DNA from: Cristatella mucedo
Taxonomy: Eukaryota > Bryozoa > Phylactolaemata > Cristatellidae
Length of the DNA stretch: 64,000 nucleotides
NCBI GenBank assembly: GCA_009760855.2
Contig: WPIO01000001.1
Span: forward strand, 22,674,001-22,738,000
Direction: 5' to 3'
Part shown: piece by piece, positions 27,960-40,135 of the stretch
Layout of the letters: each line of letters begins with the position of its first letter
Numbering within the stretch: position 1 is the first letter of the stretch
Program-made: the position numbers and the translations under genes
The notes under the pieces: generated by a model
What the model saw: only the letters and a program-made list of their open reading frames with translations
Database searches by the model: none
Told to the model about the DNA's origin: nothing

Positions 27960-29230
27960 GACCGACGACATTTTTGGCAGTAATACTAGTTGTAGACATC
28001 ACTGCCCTAGTCCCGCTCGAACTATCGATGGCATCTGACGCTGTTGATCACAATATCATAATTTCATTACTGAGAGCAACGATTGGTCTTGCCGATGAGA
28101 CGTGGCTCTGATCAGGCGTGATCCGACGTGACCTGGCGTGCTTTGAACAGTTCTTGTCCGATCGCATTCAATCCGTGTGGTGTGGCGGTCACGTTTCATT
28201 CTGCAGGCAGCTCACACGTGGAGTTCCGCAAGGGTTTGCTCTATGTCCTTTTTTGTTATCCGTTTATACTGAGCCTCTCGGAAAAGTGATAAGAGCCATG
28301 GCGTGGCCTATCACTTCTATCCCCACGATACCCAGGTGTACTCGCCATTTAAACGATCGCGATCAGACACAAGGACTGAAAAACAAAATACCTGTCCTTC
28401 ATACATTTGATGTCTTTCCGTCAATATCTCTAAGCTAAATGATAGTAAGACCAAACTCTCATTCATAAGACATAATAGGCACACGGCTGGACTAAAAAAC
28501 TCGCACTTCTAATTCATGATGCTTTTATGTGACCCTCATTATATGCTCGCAATTTTGGTGACCTCTTTGACGACTGTGAGACTATCAAAAGTTTCCATCA
28601 AAAACCGTGTCCTCAGCTAGCGATTTGGTTCAATCCCTGTATAAGATTAGAGGCTACCTACGAGCGACGGCTGGCTAAATATCCTACTAGTTTCCTGGTT
28701 CTTTTTAGGCTGTACCGCTGTAATTCAGTTTGGGCTGGCTAACGAAAGGTACTGGTAAGCCTCTACAGCCGGCGATAACGATGACTGCCAGGTTGTTCAC
28801 AAAATCAAAGAGATTCAGCCGGGCATTTCCTTGGCGTCAGGTTCAACCTCCTTGGTTCACAGCAGCTCCGGTACTTTATGTACAATGAAGTAACTGTTCT
28901 ATTCCTTTGCTTAAAGACTGGTGACGACAGAAGCAATGGCTTCGCAAGTCCTAGACTGCGGAACTCAAGTCCACAATTCTTATGCAACGGCATCTCCAGC
29001 TGCCGACTCTGACACTTTCTTTTAAGCCATCCTAAGCTGCTGATTCCATGTCGTTCACTTCCTCGACTGCCCTCGTGACTCAGCTAAGCTTCTCACTTAA
29101 TCCTTTTTTCGTGAGATCGACCCTGTTGGCAACCGCATGCGAACCGAAAGATGCCTAGGCTTTCGTTGTACTACATAAAGCTCTTCAGCTTAACACCCAC
29201 TTAGTCTTTGTGGAGTTAAAAATGCAGATG
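27960..29230 (+). mobile_element. L2-B LINE, degenerate
   Basis: Plus frames show ASDAVDHNIIISLLRATIGL, GVPQGFALCPFLLSVYTEPL, a mutated catalytic site (YHFYPHDTQ instead of YADD) and the L2-B 3' UTR at 28880-29230. Confidence 0.8.
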
Positions 29231-29299
29231 CGTATAGGTACATACAATAAAGAGACACCACTCATACCAACTATCCTCTTTCTGAGATAGGTATGTTTA

Positions 29300-29840
29300 C
29301 TGCTTCCCTGCATAGCTATGAACTCAATCTCTTTCTAGAGGCTTTACATTTGCTTCAAAAGAAATACGATCGGAGTAAAAATAGTACTAATAAGACATTG
29401 GAATAGCGCTCCAGAGAACTAAATCTCTTTCTAGGTAATTCACATATTATGCTGTAAAGGAAGCATGTCAATACGGTTAGTGACAAAAATGCAGCGTCAG
29501 CACGCCTAAGCACAAAAAGAACAATTCACATGGACCCAGCAAAGGCAGCCGGGAACCCGTAGTATTGCAGTATCTATTTAAATGTCAGGTCCGGGGATGT
29601 CGTGGCATCAGTCGGTATTGAGCTCCAGGCTTTGGGAGCATACAAACTAAAAGTAAGGTCTCCAAAACAGGCTAAGTTGGTTTGAGGCACATTTTAACGA
29701 CTTCAGTCAGAAAAGCGTGCGATGCAACGCCTGTACCGATTAAGAATTAGCTCCGATAGGTAGATTGGAGCTAAAGAATGAATGGAAGTGAGTGACAAAA
29801 ATTTGAACTCGATATGCTGCTTGATGTTTGTTAACCCAAT
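29300..29840 (-). mobile_element. L2-A LINE 3' fragments, degenerate
   Basis: Two successive decayed minus-strand 3' tails (about 29310-29370 and 29390-29450), followed by the 3' UTR and the last coding block (around 29580-29830), all recognisable against the 26717 copy. Confidence 0.6.
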
Positions 29841-29849
29841 GAAATATAA

Positions 29850-30810
29850 ATGAAACCCGTATACTGCAAAACGAAGTCTGCATTTTATTATGCCGGACGT
29901 GCTGCATTGTGGATAGGTGGCCGACTAGTATCCATCACCCGCACGCTGCATGTGGCGGCCACACTAAAACAGAGGTCACAACTAAAAAGGCTCCTATTGC
30001 GTTGGGGTATTACTGACAAGGACGTCAATATCACTAGCAACGAGCACGAAGGAAGACGCTAAACTGTTGTTCTTACGACGCGGCTAGCTGGAGGCACGAG
30101 TGCCCTGCTCTTCTCGGAAAGAGTAATGGAGTAATTGCTCTCATCGACGGCTGCCTATTGATCGGCGGCAACTCGTGAACAACAGATAGCGGCAGCGATT
30201 AACGCTCGAATGCTCGAATTAGTATCAGGAGCACTGAGTGCTAATTCGGATCGATGAATAGCGCTGGGCAGCCGGGGCTGATGCCTGATGCAGGCAACTT
30301 GGTGGCTGTGGGTAATCGAATCGCCCGCAAAGACGACAGCTCGCCGACGTGGCCGGTTCATGCTGCCCGGCCCAGGGCTTTAGGAGCTTGCAGAAGTCCA
30401 GCCAGGCTCCTGATGCTGGCAGGAACGTGGCTCGCGATTTACAGCTAACGGACGGGTTTTTGCAGCTCGAGGCAACTGACTAGTTTTGCATTGGCAGTGC
30501 CCACCGATAAGGGCCAGTTCAGTGATAACCTGCAAGAGCGAGATGAGCAGGCAGCTACCACTTTCTCACGTTGACACCGAGTGCACCGTATAGCAACTAA
30601 CGAATCGCCACCGAGCCAGGCCCGCATTTGCACAGGTTTATTGAGATGAAGAAAAAACAGTATAGCTCGCTGAACAGAAGTTTCTAGTCAGGTACTTTCT
30701 CTTATGCCTATTTCTAGTTCTATGATTCGTATGTGCAGTAGTGTACTAAGAAATTCATCTCGATTTCTAGACGAGACTAGAAGACTGGAGCTGAGGACAA
30801 AAACAAATAT
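29850..30810. other. Intergenic, unclassified
   Basis: Unique-looking moderate-GC sequence with only short ORFs. A small inverted pair (CGAATTAG / CTAATTCG near 30213-30248) is present. No family recognised. Confidence 0.35.
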
Positions 30811-30985
30811 GTGAGCCGTGACGGCACACCAGGTGGGGCGGTTGCTTTCATGACCTCGGTCCCAATGTCGTGGGTTCGATTCCTGCAGTGGGCGATCATT
30901 TATCGCTGCTGCAAGCGGTGGCGATAGCCGTAAAGGCTTTTCTGTTGCCATACACAAGAGGCTGGTTAATCAGCTAAGATTTACT
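30811..30985 (+). mobile_element. SINE-B copy
   Basis: GAGCCGTGACGGCACACCAG head, box B GGGTTCGATTCC, and core GGTGGCGATAGCCGTAAAGG ... AAGAGGCTGGTTAATCAGCT. Confidence 0.82.
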
Positions 30986-31054
30986 TATTTATATATGTGC
31001 ATAAAAAATGTCATCCAAATTTACAGTTACTTTTAAAATTTTTCCTTGATCAGC

Positions 31055-31230
31055 AAACTAAGTCTTAGTCATTGGGCAGGGTGCTGGCACTTCACGACCC
31101 AGTTCGTGGGTTCGAATCCAGCAGCAAGCAATTCTATATTGACTACTGCAAGCTGGAGTGATAGCCGCTAACGCTCTTCCACCTGCTATTTAGAATGGGG
31201 CTGTTGAGAAAGCTAACATTAACTTCTTCT
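31055..31230 (+). mobile_element. SINE-B copy, variant head
   Basis: GGTGCTGGCACTTCACGACC, box B GGGTTCGAATCC, and core GGAGTGATAGCCGCTAACGC with AATGGGGCTGTTGAGAAAGC. In tandem (about 70 bp apart) with the 30811 copy, same strand. Confidence 0.75.
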
Positions 31231-33125
31231 TTTGCTTCGTAGCTTATACGTCTGGCCAGTACGAATTTATTAACGATCTTCCTCGCCGTCGCACTATTAG
31301 GCATACACAGACAATTGAATCGGCTCACTCGAGAGCCTAATTTTGCTATTATATTCTGCCGCCACTATCACTGCCACCACCGAAGACTTTGGCGGTATAA
31401 CGTCGCAGCTCCAGGTAGACTGTAGCAGTGCACAAGCACCGTAATCGCGGGAATGAGCCACCACGAATCGGGCGACCTGATGGTCGTCAGCAAGCAGCAC
31501 ATCCGAAAGGGTACTGGAAATGATGACCTGAAGGAGTCACTGGTATAGCGCTGGAGTTGCTGCACCTGCACTGCAGCCCGGTGCTGCTAGCACGTCTGGG
31601 GGCGTTCCAAGCTGGCTTGCCGTAGAAGAGCAGCCTGATGTGCTGAAGGCTTTGTAACAGGGTGCATTCGGAGAGCGAGCAACTGACGTGCCGCCAGAGG
31701 TTGAGGACGATGCTCACCCAGCACCCGATCGCAGCCTCTGATTGCAGTCACAGTGCAAAGGTGCAATGGCGCCTGCCTTTGTCTATGCAGCTCGAAATGC
31801 ATGCAGATGTACTTTTGGGTGCTGCAGTTTGCTCCTCCGAGCATATGCTGTATGCAATCAGGAATATAATGTTGAGCATTCAAGGCAAATATGCTGCCAG
31901 TGCAAAGTCGAAGAAGCGGTCTCCGATATTGGCTTTCTTCTATCGAATGCCTGTAAATAAGAAGAAAATTGCACGTTGGCTCCCCCCCCCCATAAATGTT
32001 CTTTCCTAGTTGCTACCAGGCTTCCAGGGAGTGCTAGAAGAGCTGTTTTAGTAGAAACTTGGTCGGGCGGGGGCGCGCCATCTGCGCACTGATTCGAGGG
32101 TCTTCTCCAGGAAAAATCTACCTTTTTTCTTAGATGGAACTAAAAGAAAAGACGCTACATTTCGATGCCTTTTAGCGATCGGTTTCCAGAGAGGCTATTT
32201 TTATTCTTTAAGAGGGCAATCGAATCTTAAGAGCTGAGGAGGTAAATTCTTTTAAGATCTCGTTGTAGAGACGCCTTCAGCGTCTCGCCTTCAACGAGAA
32301 ACCTAGGCCTCCACATTGGGGACCACATTTACTTTTTGAAAAAGTTTTCGGAAGGGATGCCAGCGGCGCCTCTCTCCTGGATCTCCTTAAAAGAAAAAAG
32401 TTTGTATTGTTTTTGCTGGCTAAATAGCCATAATGGGCACTGCGCGCCTTCTGGCGCGCTGCTTCGGATTTCTTTCTGCAGAATGAGGCAACCGATGTAT
32501 TAGGATTCGAGGTTGCAGCAGTTTGCCGAGCATTGCACCTTCTGAGCGAAGCCTCTGGATTTACTAAAGGCGTCTAAAATTGCTTCCGGTCGGTGGTCTT
32601 TCGGTTCCGATATTCAAACTTTCTCAAAAGAATGAGATTTCACCATTCCTAGAGGGAATAAAAGACAACCTTTTTATCGGCCCTTCTTTGGAAGGCAGAA
32701 TCCAAGTCTGCGTCCAGAAAAGGCTGCCATTTTGTGTGTGTAAAATTTCATTAATTGTCTACGACGGAGATGCTAAAACAAGGCCTGGCGTGCGGTGCAT
32801 CATTGATTCGAAGTTTCGCAGTCTGTCTCCAGAATGGGCCTCTGGATGCTTGAAAAGTCAATTAGTGCAGCACCCCTTCGGTGCTCTAGTTCCACGTAGG
32901 TCTCTTTGGGTGACCCTCCGTTAAAAAGGAATTCCTACGAAGTTGGACTTTCCAAATCAGCTCTGAATGTTTCTAAACAACACCTACAGTACCAACGGTA
33001 GCAATTTACTTAGGAGAACTAACATTCCGGTAAATCATTCCGGTAAGTCATTCCGGTAGCTCAAGCCCGGGATGGCAGCGAGCTCAAAGATTAGTATGTC
33101 TATTGAGCCTATAGCCCTCAGCTTA
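31231..33125. other. Intergenic, unclassified, possible old repeat
   Basis: Overlapping short ORFs at 31297-31960 match nothing. The 32090-32340 part faintly resembles 35100-35330 (TTTTTTAGA-GG-ACT, GTTTCCAGA, CGTCTTCAGC-CG, ATTGGGG), which suggests a diverged interspersed repeat flanking the gag-like unit. Confidence 0.3.
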
Positions 33126-33200
33126 TTCCGTGCGTCGGACAGTAAACTGGTGGCGGTGGTCGTCGGTTGGCATTCTGCGTGCCGTGAGAACCATGCAACA
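33126..33200 (+). repeat. 75-bp direct repeat, left copy
   Basis: It begins TTCCGTGCGTCGGACAGT and ends GAGAACCATGCAACA. It recurs at 34934-35008 with only two differences that I can see. The copies bracket the gag-like ORF and minisatellite, so they may be parts of terminal repeats or of an internal duplication. Confidence 0.75.
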
Positions 33201-33223
33201 AGCTATTTCTCGGGACGGAGCTG

Positions 33224-33568
33224 ATGATGGCCTTGGAGATGTCTTGCGAAGAGTTCCAAAGCTTCGATGACTTTGGAGACTTCGTTGGCTGGCTGCCGAA
33301 CGTCGAGAGGGGGATCGAGCAAAGTAGTTACGAACTGAGTGAGTGGCACTGGTTTTTGCTCCTTGCAATGCGAGGTGGAGCCTCCACGTTTGCCTCGCGT
33401 CTCCAGCAAGCAGAGCCAGACGACTACGCCAAGCTGCGCGAGGCCCTAGTGAGGCCATTCACCAAGCTGGCCGGTAGAGCGAAATTGTTTCACGCTGATC
33501 GGGCAAAGGCTGGTTGGACTAAGAGACCCGACAGGAGTACCGGAAGCGGCAGCAGCAATCGCCGATAG
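33224..33568 (+). CDS. Gag-like ORF of a retroelement remnant
   Basis: A 114-codon ORF contains WFLLLAMRGGASTFASRL, then DDYAKLREALVRPF, resembling the Ty3/gypsy capsid pattern (L-L-x-x-L-R-G-x-A-x-x-F ... D-Y-x-x-L-x-x-A-L). It ends in a basic Ser/Arg-rich tail. No protease or reverse transcriptase is seen downstream. Likely a non-autonomous or decayed LTR-type element, or a domesticated gag. Identification rests on pattern memory only. Confidence 0.4.
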   Translation: MMALEMSCEEFQSFDDFGDFVGWLPNVERGIEQSSYELSEWHWFLLLAMRGGASTFASRLQQAEPDDYAKLREALVRPFTKLAGRAKLFHADRAKAGWTKRPDRSTGSGSSNRR

Positions 33569-33569
33569 T

Positions 33570-34480
33570 GTGTCGACTGACAGAGGTTTTCCAGGCTGCC
33601 ACCATGTAGCAGGAGGTAATGGCTATCCCAGCTCTGGCGGTTGGCCAGGCGGCGATGGTATGCCAAGAGACAACGTTGTTATGCGAGGCAACTGTCTGCA
33701 GTGGGCTGAGGCGTCAGGCGGCGAGACGACGCACAAAGAGGCGGCAGCGTCCGCGAGGAAGGCGACAGTGTCCACGAGAGAGGTCGCTGCTGTCACGCGA
33801 GAGTCGGCGGCGTCTACGAAGGAGGCTGTGGCATCCGCCAGAGAGGCAATGGCCTGCGATGCAGCACGAGCCGTGAAGGTAGCGTTGGCCTGCGACAAAT
33901 CGGTGGGTTGCGACGCGACACAGGCCGGAGAGTCAGCCCAGGCCGGACAGGCTGTGCCGGCCGAAGTGTCTGTGCAGGTCGGAGATACTGCAGCGGTCGG
34001 AGAGTCTGCGCAGGCGGGAGAGTCTGTTCAGGACTGAGTCCATGGAGGCCGGAGAAACTGCGAAGGTTGGATTATCTGTGCAGGCCGGAGAGTCTGTCCA
34101 GGACGGAAAGTTCGTACAGGCCTGTGAGACTGCGAAGGTCAGAGAGGCTGCGAAGAAGGTCAGAGGATCTTCACAGGCCGGAGAGTCTGTGCAGGACAGA
34201 GTCTGTGCGGGCCAGAGAGACTTCGTACCCCAAAAAGTCTTACACGCCAGGGAAGCAGCTTCGCAGGCCGTAGGCGTGGCAGCGCATGTTGGAGACGCCA
34301 GGGCCCAGGTCGGAGATGCATCGGCATGGTCGGCTGAAGAGGATGGAGCGACGGCGGCAGAGGTCCACGAAACGGCAGCTGTTGAAGTCAGCTCAATGAC
34401 GATGGCAGGTGGCCCACGTTGCCTACTGCTCGCGAAATGCTGTGCACCAGCTCGCCTCCTGCGAGCAGGTGTAAGGTAGC
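33570..34480 (+). repeat. GC-rich coding minisatellite (about 18-bp unit)
   Basis: Degenerate tandem units of about 18 bp (core GAGTCTGTGCAGGCCGGA) are strongest at 33920-34210 and keep two consecutive frames open (33570-34037 and 34042-34479). They spell repeats such as VQAGES and AKVREA. The block directly follows the gag-like ORF and is broken by one stop near 34035. It could be a low-complexity protein tail or a non-coding minisatellite. Confidence 0.5.
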
Positions 34481-34933
34481 CAGCCTACCTGTGGGGTCAG
34501 CTGTTGATGTTAGCTGTTATGCCGATACGGCACTGACGTATAGTGCCTTTATAGCAGCTAGGCTCAATCAATGCTGCTTGATACATTGCAGTTACTTGTA
34601 TTGTTGCTGGGAGCGTGTGACCTTAAGGTCAAGGGGCCATGTAGTTTGGTTATATGGAGGCCTGTACTGCTGCTATGCTAAACTTCTGGGAAGCAGCTGT
34701 TAGAAGCATCATCGAGAGGGGCTGGTGCACAGCTGTCGTCCGCCTCTAATGTGACGTGGACACCGGCCGGTAGCCCACTGGTGAGCAGATGGTAGATTTA
34801 CCATCAGGGTCGGTCGATGCACAGCTATGGTCCGCCTCGGTTGAATCATCGGGGTCGGCCAGGGCCCAGCAGTGGTCGAGGAGCTGGGGACTCAAGTAGA
34901 AGAGAGGGGCGAAGCAAGCCTTGATTCCCTCTG

Positions 34934-35008
34934 TTCCGTGCGTCGGACAGTAAACTGGTGGCGGTGGTCGTCAGTTGGCATTCTGCATGCCGTGAGAACC
35001 ATGCAACA
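34934..35008 (+). repeat. 75-bp direct repeat, right copy
   Basis: Near-identical partner of 33126-33200, 1808 bp downstream in the same orientation. Full LTR features (TG...CA ends, polypurine tract, primer site) were not found around either copy. Confidence 0.75.
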
Positions 35009-36299
35009 TTCCGCAAAGTCCGGCCGACCTATGGGTGGCCACCCGGATTCCAGATCGGGGCAACCAGTGGCTCTAGAGGCATGGCGGCGTTGCAGATTCT
35101 AGGAATTTATCTATAAGAAGCAACCACTTTTTTTAGACGGGACTTGAAAGGCTGATGAAGTATGCCTTCGCACGCACGGCCAGTCTCAGTTTCCAGAATG
35201 ACTAACGTTTTTAAATGGGCATCATATTTCTAGAATTATACTTTGATAACTCGGCATGTTCAAAGAGGCTTGCCTAGCGTTGCGTCTTCAGCACGTTGCC
35301 ACCGGGCATTCAAATTGGGGTGTGTAATTTTTGTGTGCTGTGCGCTATTTTGGCCGCGTCGAAAAACGCCATCAGGTGGGTTCGTTCGGCCCGGAGATTA
35401 AGGCTTTCTCAAATTTTAAAAGAGTTACAATAATGGCTAGGTTTAGCAGTAAAAATAAAAATGATTTCATTTCTTTAGAGATGTCCTTGACCACGTGTCA
35501 TGCCCCTGAAGGTTGAAGCAAATAATAATAGTAATAATAATGCAATATTTTCATAGCGCTCCCAGACAACTTAATCTCCGTTCTAGGGACTTAACATAGG
35601 CTGCAGAGAAAACATGATATTTAGATCATCCTTCAGCTTTCTTCCCTGTATATGTAAATTGACTAGCAAGAGATCTAATTCGCTGATGGCGCTGTTGAAA
35701 GTTTTATTATTCTTATAATCACATCCTCGTTCTCAAACTGACCTAGTGTTCAGGGCCAGCTAACTAGTCACTGGTTGCGTTGCAGGACTTGGATTGGCTT
35801 AAAGAACAAGATTCGCCATAGCGATGGCACCAGAACGAAACAGTAATTGATAATTGCTTCAATTCAGGAAGAAGTTGTCGACCAATTACATCTGACTACC
35901 AGCTAAGGAACAACATAGTGTCCTATACTTTATACTACTTCGCTTTCCCTTACAAAGTAGCAGCAGAGCAGTGACCCATTATAATAGTGTTTTTTTATTG
36001 CTCCCTTTAAGAAAATTAAAGGCCTGTCCGGCGCTTAATAACTCACTTTAACTGCCTAAATACAGTTCTCTCCACAGGCCATTAACACGGTGCAGAAATT
36101 TGAACCGCTCACACTTTGGCTGCATTCGCATTTCTTAAACATAATAAAGCAAAAACCATGATTTGATTCTGCCATCAAAGAGATTTCCTTGACAACTTAG
36201 GTTCTCCGGCAACCGTCGCAGAGCCGGAAACGCTAAGACCTCTTCTGCACCTAAAGGCGACATTCGCTCCAAAGTCTTTACTATGTACTTGAGATTTTT
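35009..36299. other. Intergenic, mostly unclassified
   Basis: Apart from the LINE tails at 35521-35718, only the faint repeat similarity at 35100-35330 and short ORFs are seen. Confidence 0.35.
35521..35718. repeat. Two opposed LINE 3' tails
   Basis: A minus-strand tail (35521-35625, (AAT)n plus AGCGCTCCCAGACAACTTAA) is followed by a plus-strand tail (35640-35718, AGAGATCTAATTCGCTGATG, then GCGCT and TTTATTATT). They look like two truncated insertions end to end. Confidence 0.5.
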
Positions 36300-36520
36300 C
36301 AGTGGGATATTTTATGTCGCGGACGGTGGATGGTGTGGTCCCGGGTTCGAATCCTGCTATTCGGCTTTGGTTTTACCTTGCTCGTAGGAAACGTGTCGTA
36401 ATCGGGTGTGCTCACCGTGTTCTCTGGGGAGCAGTGACAAGAAGGAAATGTTAGTTGACCCAGGGTCCGCGTAATGGGTCCTAATAAGGGCCTAGTCACT
36501 TACTGATCATTACTGCATAG
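36300..36520 (+). mobile_element. Possible third tRNA-derived SINE
   Basis: A perfect box B (GGGTTCGAATCC at about 36344) preceded by a weak box A-like TGTCGCGGACGGTGGATGG and followed by a non-tRNA body. Only one copy is in the window, so family status is unproven. Confidence 0.3.
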
Positions 36521-36611
36521 TTACTTTTCCATGCACAACTGAAAGTTGGATAAGAAGGGCTTTGGTATTTGGTATCGACGTCCGCATAGTGAAATTCCTG
36601 CCCACTAACTG

Positions 36612-37428
36612 TTGAGATCTGCCTATTTTCAGCTTCATAACATTGCTGAAATTCGGGCTTATTTAGATAAGGATACCACATCTAAGTTGGTCCATGCATT
36701 CGTGGCATCTCGTCTCGACTTCTGTAACTCACTGCTTACTGGCCTAACAGCATGTGCGATCAGGCGATTGCAGCTGGTGCAAAACTCTGCAGCTAGGCTT
36801 GTCTGTCGTGAGCGTCGCAGTTGCCTCATTACTCCACTTCTCGCCGACCTGCACTGGCTACCAGTCAAGCAACGGATTGACTTCAAGGTTTTGTCGCTCA
36901 ATTTTAGGTCTCTTTATTCTATGGCTCCAGCCTATCTCTCCGACATACTCCCCCATCAGGCCAAGCATTGTACCATTCGCTTTTCGGAATCCAACAGTCT
37001 AGAAATACCTCGTACAAACCTCAAATCCTTTAGAGACCGTGCATTTAGTTCGTATGCTCCCAAAGCCTGGAACTCCCTCCCGACTTGCGTCAGAACATCC
37101 CCTGACTTGACCACATTTAAAAAGAACTTAAAAACACACCTATTTAGGACAGCATTTAGTGGGTCCCTATGATTCGTCCATCACGTGCGTCATTCGTCCA
37201 TCACGTGCATCATTATGCTGCTGACACTGTGCATGCTGCCACTAACCACATTCGCATGCTGACCCTGTGCATGTCACCCCTAACCATGTTATTCATTTTG
37301 TTTGTTTTTCAAGCATGATTTTACTTACCATTCAATTGCATTTCCCTTTGCAGCAAATGTAAAGCGCCTAGAAAGAGATTAAGTTCTCTGAGTGCGCTTT
37401 ATCAAGTACATTATTGTTATTATTAGAG
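36612..37428 (+). mobile_element. L2-A LINE 3' fragment
   Basis: Open frame 36612-37172 (SAYFQLHNIAEIRAYLDKDT ... FKKNLKTHLFRTAFSGSL), followed by the family 3' UTR, the hairpin and TTATTA tail. A 19-bp duplication (TTCGTCCATCACGTGC motif) sits in the 3' UTR near 37180-37220. Well preserved, so possibly a recent insertion. Confidence 0.88.
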
Positions 37429-38607
37429 CAGCTTTAGACTAAAATTTCGGCACTAGTGCCTGCACAGTCTTTTGCCTGATTCGCGTCTTTACATTAGTCC
37501 CTACAATAGATGGATTGCTAAAGGCGCAGTCAGAAGCTACTGCTTGCATGTCGAAATCGTCTACTTCGTGTGAGCTCGCTTCTAATCGCGTATCGTCTTC
37601 AAAATTGTATTTTTAACACAGCATTTTGAAATAAACTCACATAATTATTCCGCTCGAGTGATGCCTTTTTGTAAAACGATATTTTTGCATTGCATTTGTA
37701 ATCTTCACGAATGTAATACAACTCATAATCTAACTGATTTTTGTACATGGTGCATATCGCATGACTTTCACTATCTGGTGACTGTGATCGAATCTCAGTA
37801 ATTAAATAAAGTTCTCTAAGTTCTTCACGACGTATTGCTGAATTATTTGGTGGCATGAACACGTGTGAGCGGATTTACTTGGAATATGAGTATAGTAGAT
37901 TAAATTTTCTAGGACTTAAGGTCGACATCCAATGAGCATATGCTTGAAAGAAATGCAGCCAAATGCTCTAGCAAAATCAATAACGTTGTGGTCATTTTGG
38001 TACCTAGAAAAAACTGCTGAATATAGCACTGGTGATCAAGATGCTATCTGCAATCAGTTCTCCCATCACCTTTCGGTTTCTCTACAGTTAAATTTATTTT
38101 CTAAGGCTAGCTGGCTAATGGTGCTTCGTCATCTGTTCACGCCACATGCTTACATTTGAGCTCATTCCTGGCACGCACTTCCATGGGTTAAGTATACTGA
38201 GACCTGCTAGGCGTCTAGCTACGGACACTAGTGGTCGTTAAGACAAAAGGTTATAGACGCACACAATTATTATAGATTTGCAAAGAACTGGAACTGTATA
38301 GCTGTACCAGGCGCATATCGACGCCTGGTAAAGAGAAGCCACTAGTATGGGTCGCATCCTCAAACCATATTGAATGGACTATTGGGCTTTCGTGTATTTA
38401 ACTAATGCGGTGTGCTTGGCTCTCTTGCATGTCGCTGCATGCTTTCTGCACGCAAGGCTTTTCGGAAGGTTGAAAATGTCTCATGTCTTTTTTTATATCG
38501 GAAGAATGTGATAGAGTTGAAGATTTTGACTTGTACAATTAAATCGATGTCGTTCGAAACAGGAAACCTCTTATCACACGTATTGCTGAAATATGTCTAC
38601 AGGTGAG
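37429..38607. other. Intergenic, nothing recognised
   Basis: AT-rich sequence. The ORFs at 37599-37862 and 37932-38159 are short and unmatched. No repeat family identified. Confidence 0.4.
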
Positions 38608-38755
38608 AAACTCGCACTTCAGGACCTTGGCTGTGGGTTTGAGTTCTGCAATAGGCAGTTCTATGTTACCTGCAAGAGATAGCCACTAAGGCTCTTTTGC
38701 AGCACATAAACGAGTCAGATGACTGCTACTTTACCTTTGTTACTTTACTTAACAC
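38608..38755 (+). mobile_element. SINE-B copy, 5'-decayed
   Basis: ACTCGCACTTCAGGACCTTG, a mutated box B (GGGTTTGAGTTC), and core GATAGCCACTAAGGCTCTTT with a (TTTACTTTA)-type end. Confidence 0.65.
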
Positions 38756-39429
38756 GAAGGTGCAATAAAAAAATGTTTCCCAAAAAATGAATAAATTTTC
38801 CGCAGCGACAGTTTATATCTAAAACTTGCCTACTATCAACCTTTTAAAGGTACCTGACAATGCACAGCAGCCTGGCGACCAGAGCACCGTCGCGCGAAGC
38901 TGACAAGCCGTAGAATTTTCATGAGTATCACCAGGCACAAATATTCTAGCTTATCACCTGTTAAAAAGGAGGGGCTTGGTCTTTATAACTGTTTCGTGTC
39001 CTCTCAAACTCCTGCACTTCAATGTCGTAATCTCAATATCATCAGCAGTGGCGGAGTCAAGATTTTCATCTAGGTGCAAGACCTGCACAATTTTTATGTA
39101 AGAGGCAAGATCCACAAACTTTTCATGTTGACGGAGCTATGCCCACAATTGATGAAAAATCATTAGGAAAAATCTTAATGTTTATTTGACACGAACTCGG
39201 CGTTTGCTCATCGATCGGAATTAAGACACAATTTCTACTTTGGCGATGGTCGGTAGGCATTGGAATAGGGGGCGGCCAAACCAAACTATATAATATTATT
39301 ATTCTCGCCCTTGTCACAAATGAAGGCCCAGCACTGAACAAAGCCCTTTGAAATAACTGAATACCTGCGAAGTTCTAGGTCCTTAAAAGCTTGATAAAGT
39401 TCGCATCAGCGGATGACTCAAAGTTCAAA
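38756..39429. other. Intergenic, nothing recognised
   Basis: AT-rich DNA between two SINE-B copies; no supported feature. Confidence 0.4.
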
Positions 39430-39590
39430 AGTTAATGATCAGCCGATTAAAAGGCATAATTTATATTCGGCAGAAGAGCCTTAATGGTTATCGAGGGCGC
39501 TTTCAGTCGGCAATACAGGATCGCCCACTGTACGACTCGAACCAGCGACCTGGGTCACAAAGAGCGAGTACCTGACCTCATCCCCGTCGG
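39430..39590 (-). mobile_element. SINE-B copy
   Basis: Reverse complement shows GGTCGCTGGTTCGAGTCG (box B) and core GATAACCATTAAGGCTCTTC, then TTTAATCGGCTGATC. Confidence 0.7.
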
Positions 39591-39879
39591 GCTGAATATG
39601 AGCACTGCTACTAGAAGCCTTTAAAGTTTGTATCGCTAAGCTGTGGATTCTTTGCAAAAGGGCCAACGTGCGCACATCCAGACTCTTTTTTAACTAGTTG
39701 CAGCAAGCGGAACCAGCTAACAGTTGCGAGAGGTAACAATCGCACAAGCTTTTGCTAGTGCTTCGAACGGGATCAACATCGCTTTTTTCAAGTCAGTAGT
39801 TACCAGTCAAATGCACTTCAAGATTTATACGCGCATTACCTGAATTGTGCAATCGTATATTTCCCTATGCAAGTGTCAC

Positions 39880-39940
39880 TTATAGCCATTTTAGCTCTTT
39901 TGCCGCTATATAACTGAGACTGGTGAATCAGCAGACATTT
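39880..39940 (+). mobile_element. SINE-B 3' fragment
   Basis: TATAGCCATTTTAGCTCTTT, TGCCGCTATATAACTGAGAC, TGGTGAATCAGC: only the core and 3' end of the family. Confidence 0.55.
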
Positions 39941-40004
39941 TTCTTTCAAGGCTCTGTGATGCGGCGACTCCATCCCCCGCACACGCCTATACCTGGCAGC
40001 ATTA

Positions 40005-40135
40005 ATATAAATATAATTGATTTTAATAGCGACCTATGAGAACTTGATCTATATCCAAGCACTTTACATACACCTCAGGACTCGGAGCATACGACCTCCG
40101 TTGTTAAGCGAGTATCTTACCACTGAGCCAAACCT
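40005..40135 (-). mobile_element. SINE-A copy, degenerate
   Basis: Reverse complement shows GGTTTGGCTCAGTGGTAAGA (box A), a decayed box B and the AAGTTCTCATAGG-type tail with AT-rich end. Confidence 0.65.

Noticed and set aside
33570-34210. CRISPR-like array
   Set aside because: The periodic units are contiguous 18-bp tandem repeats without unique spacers, in a eukaryotic genome.
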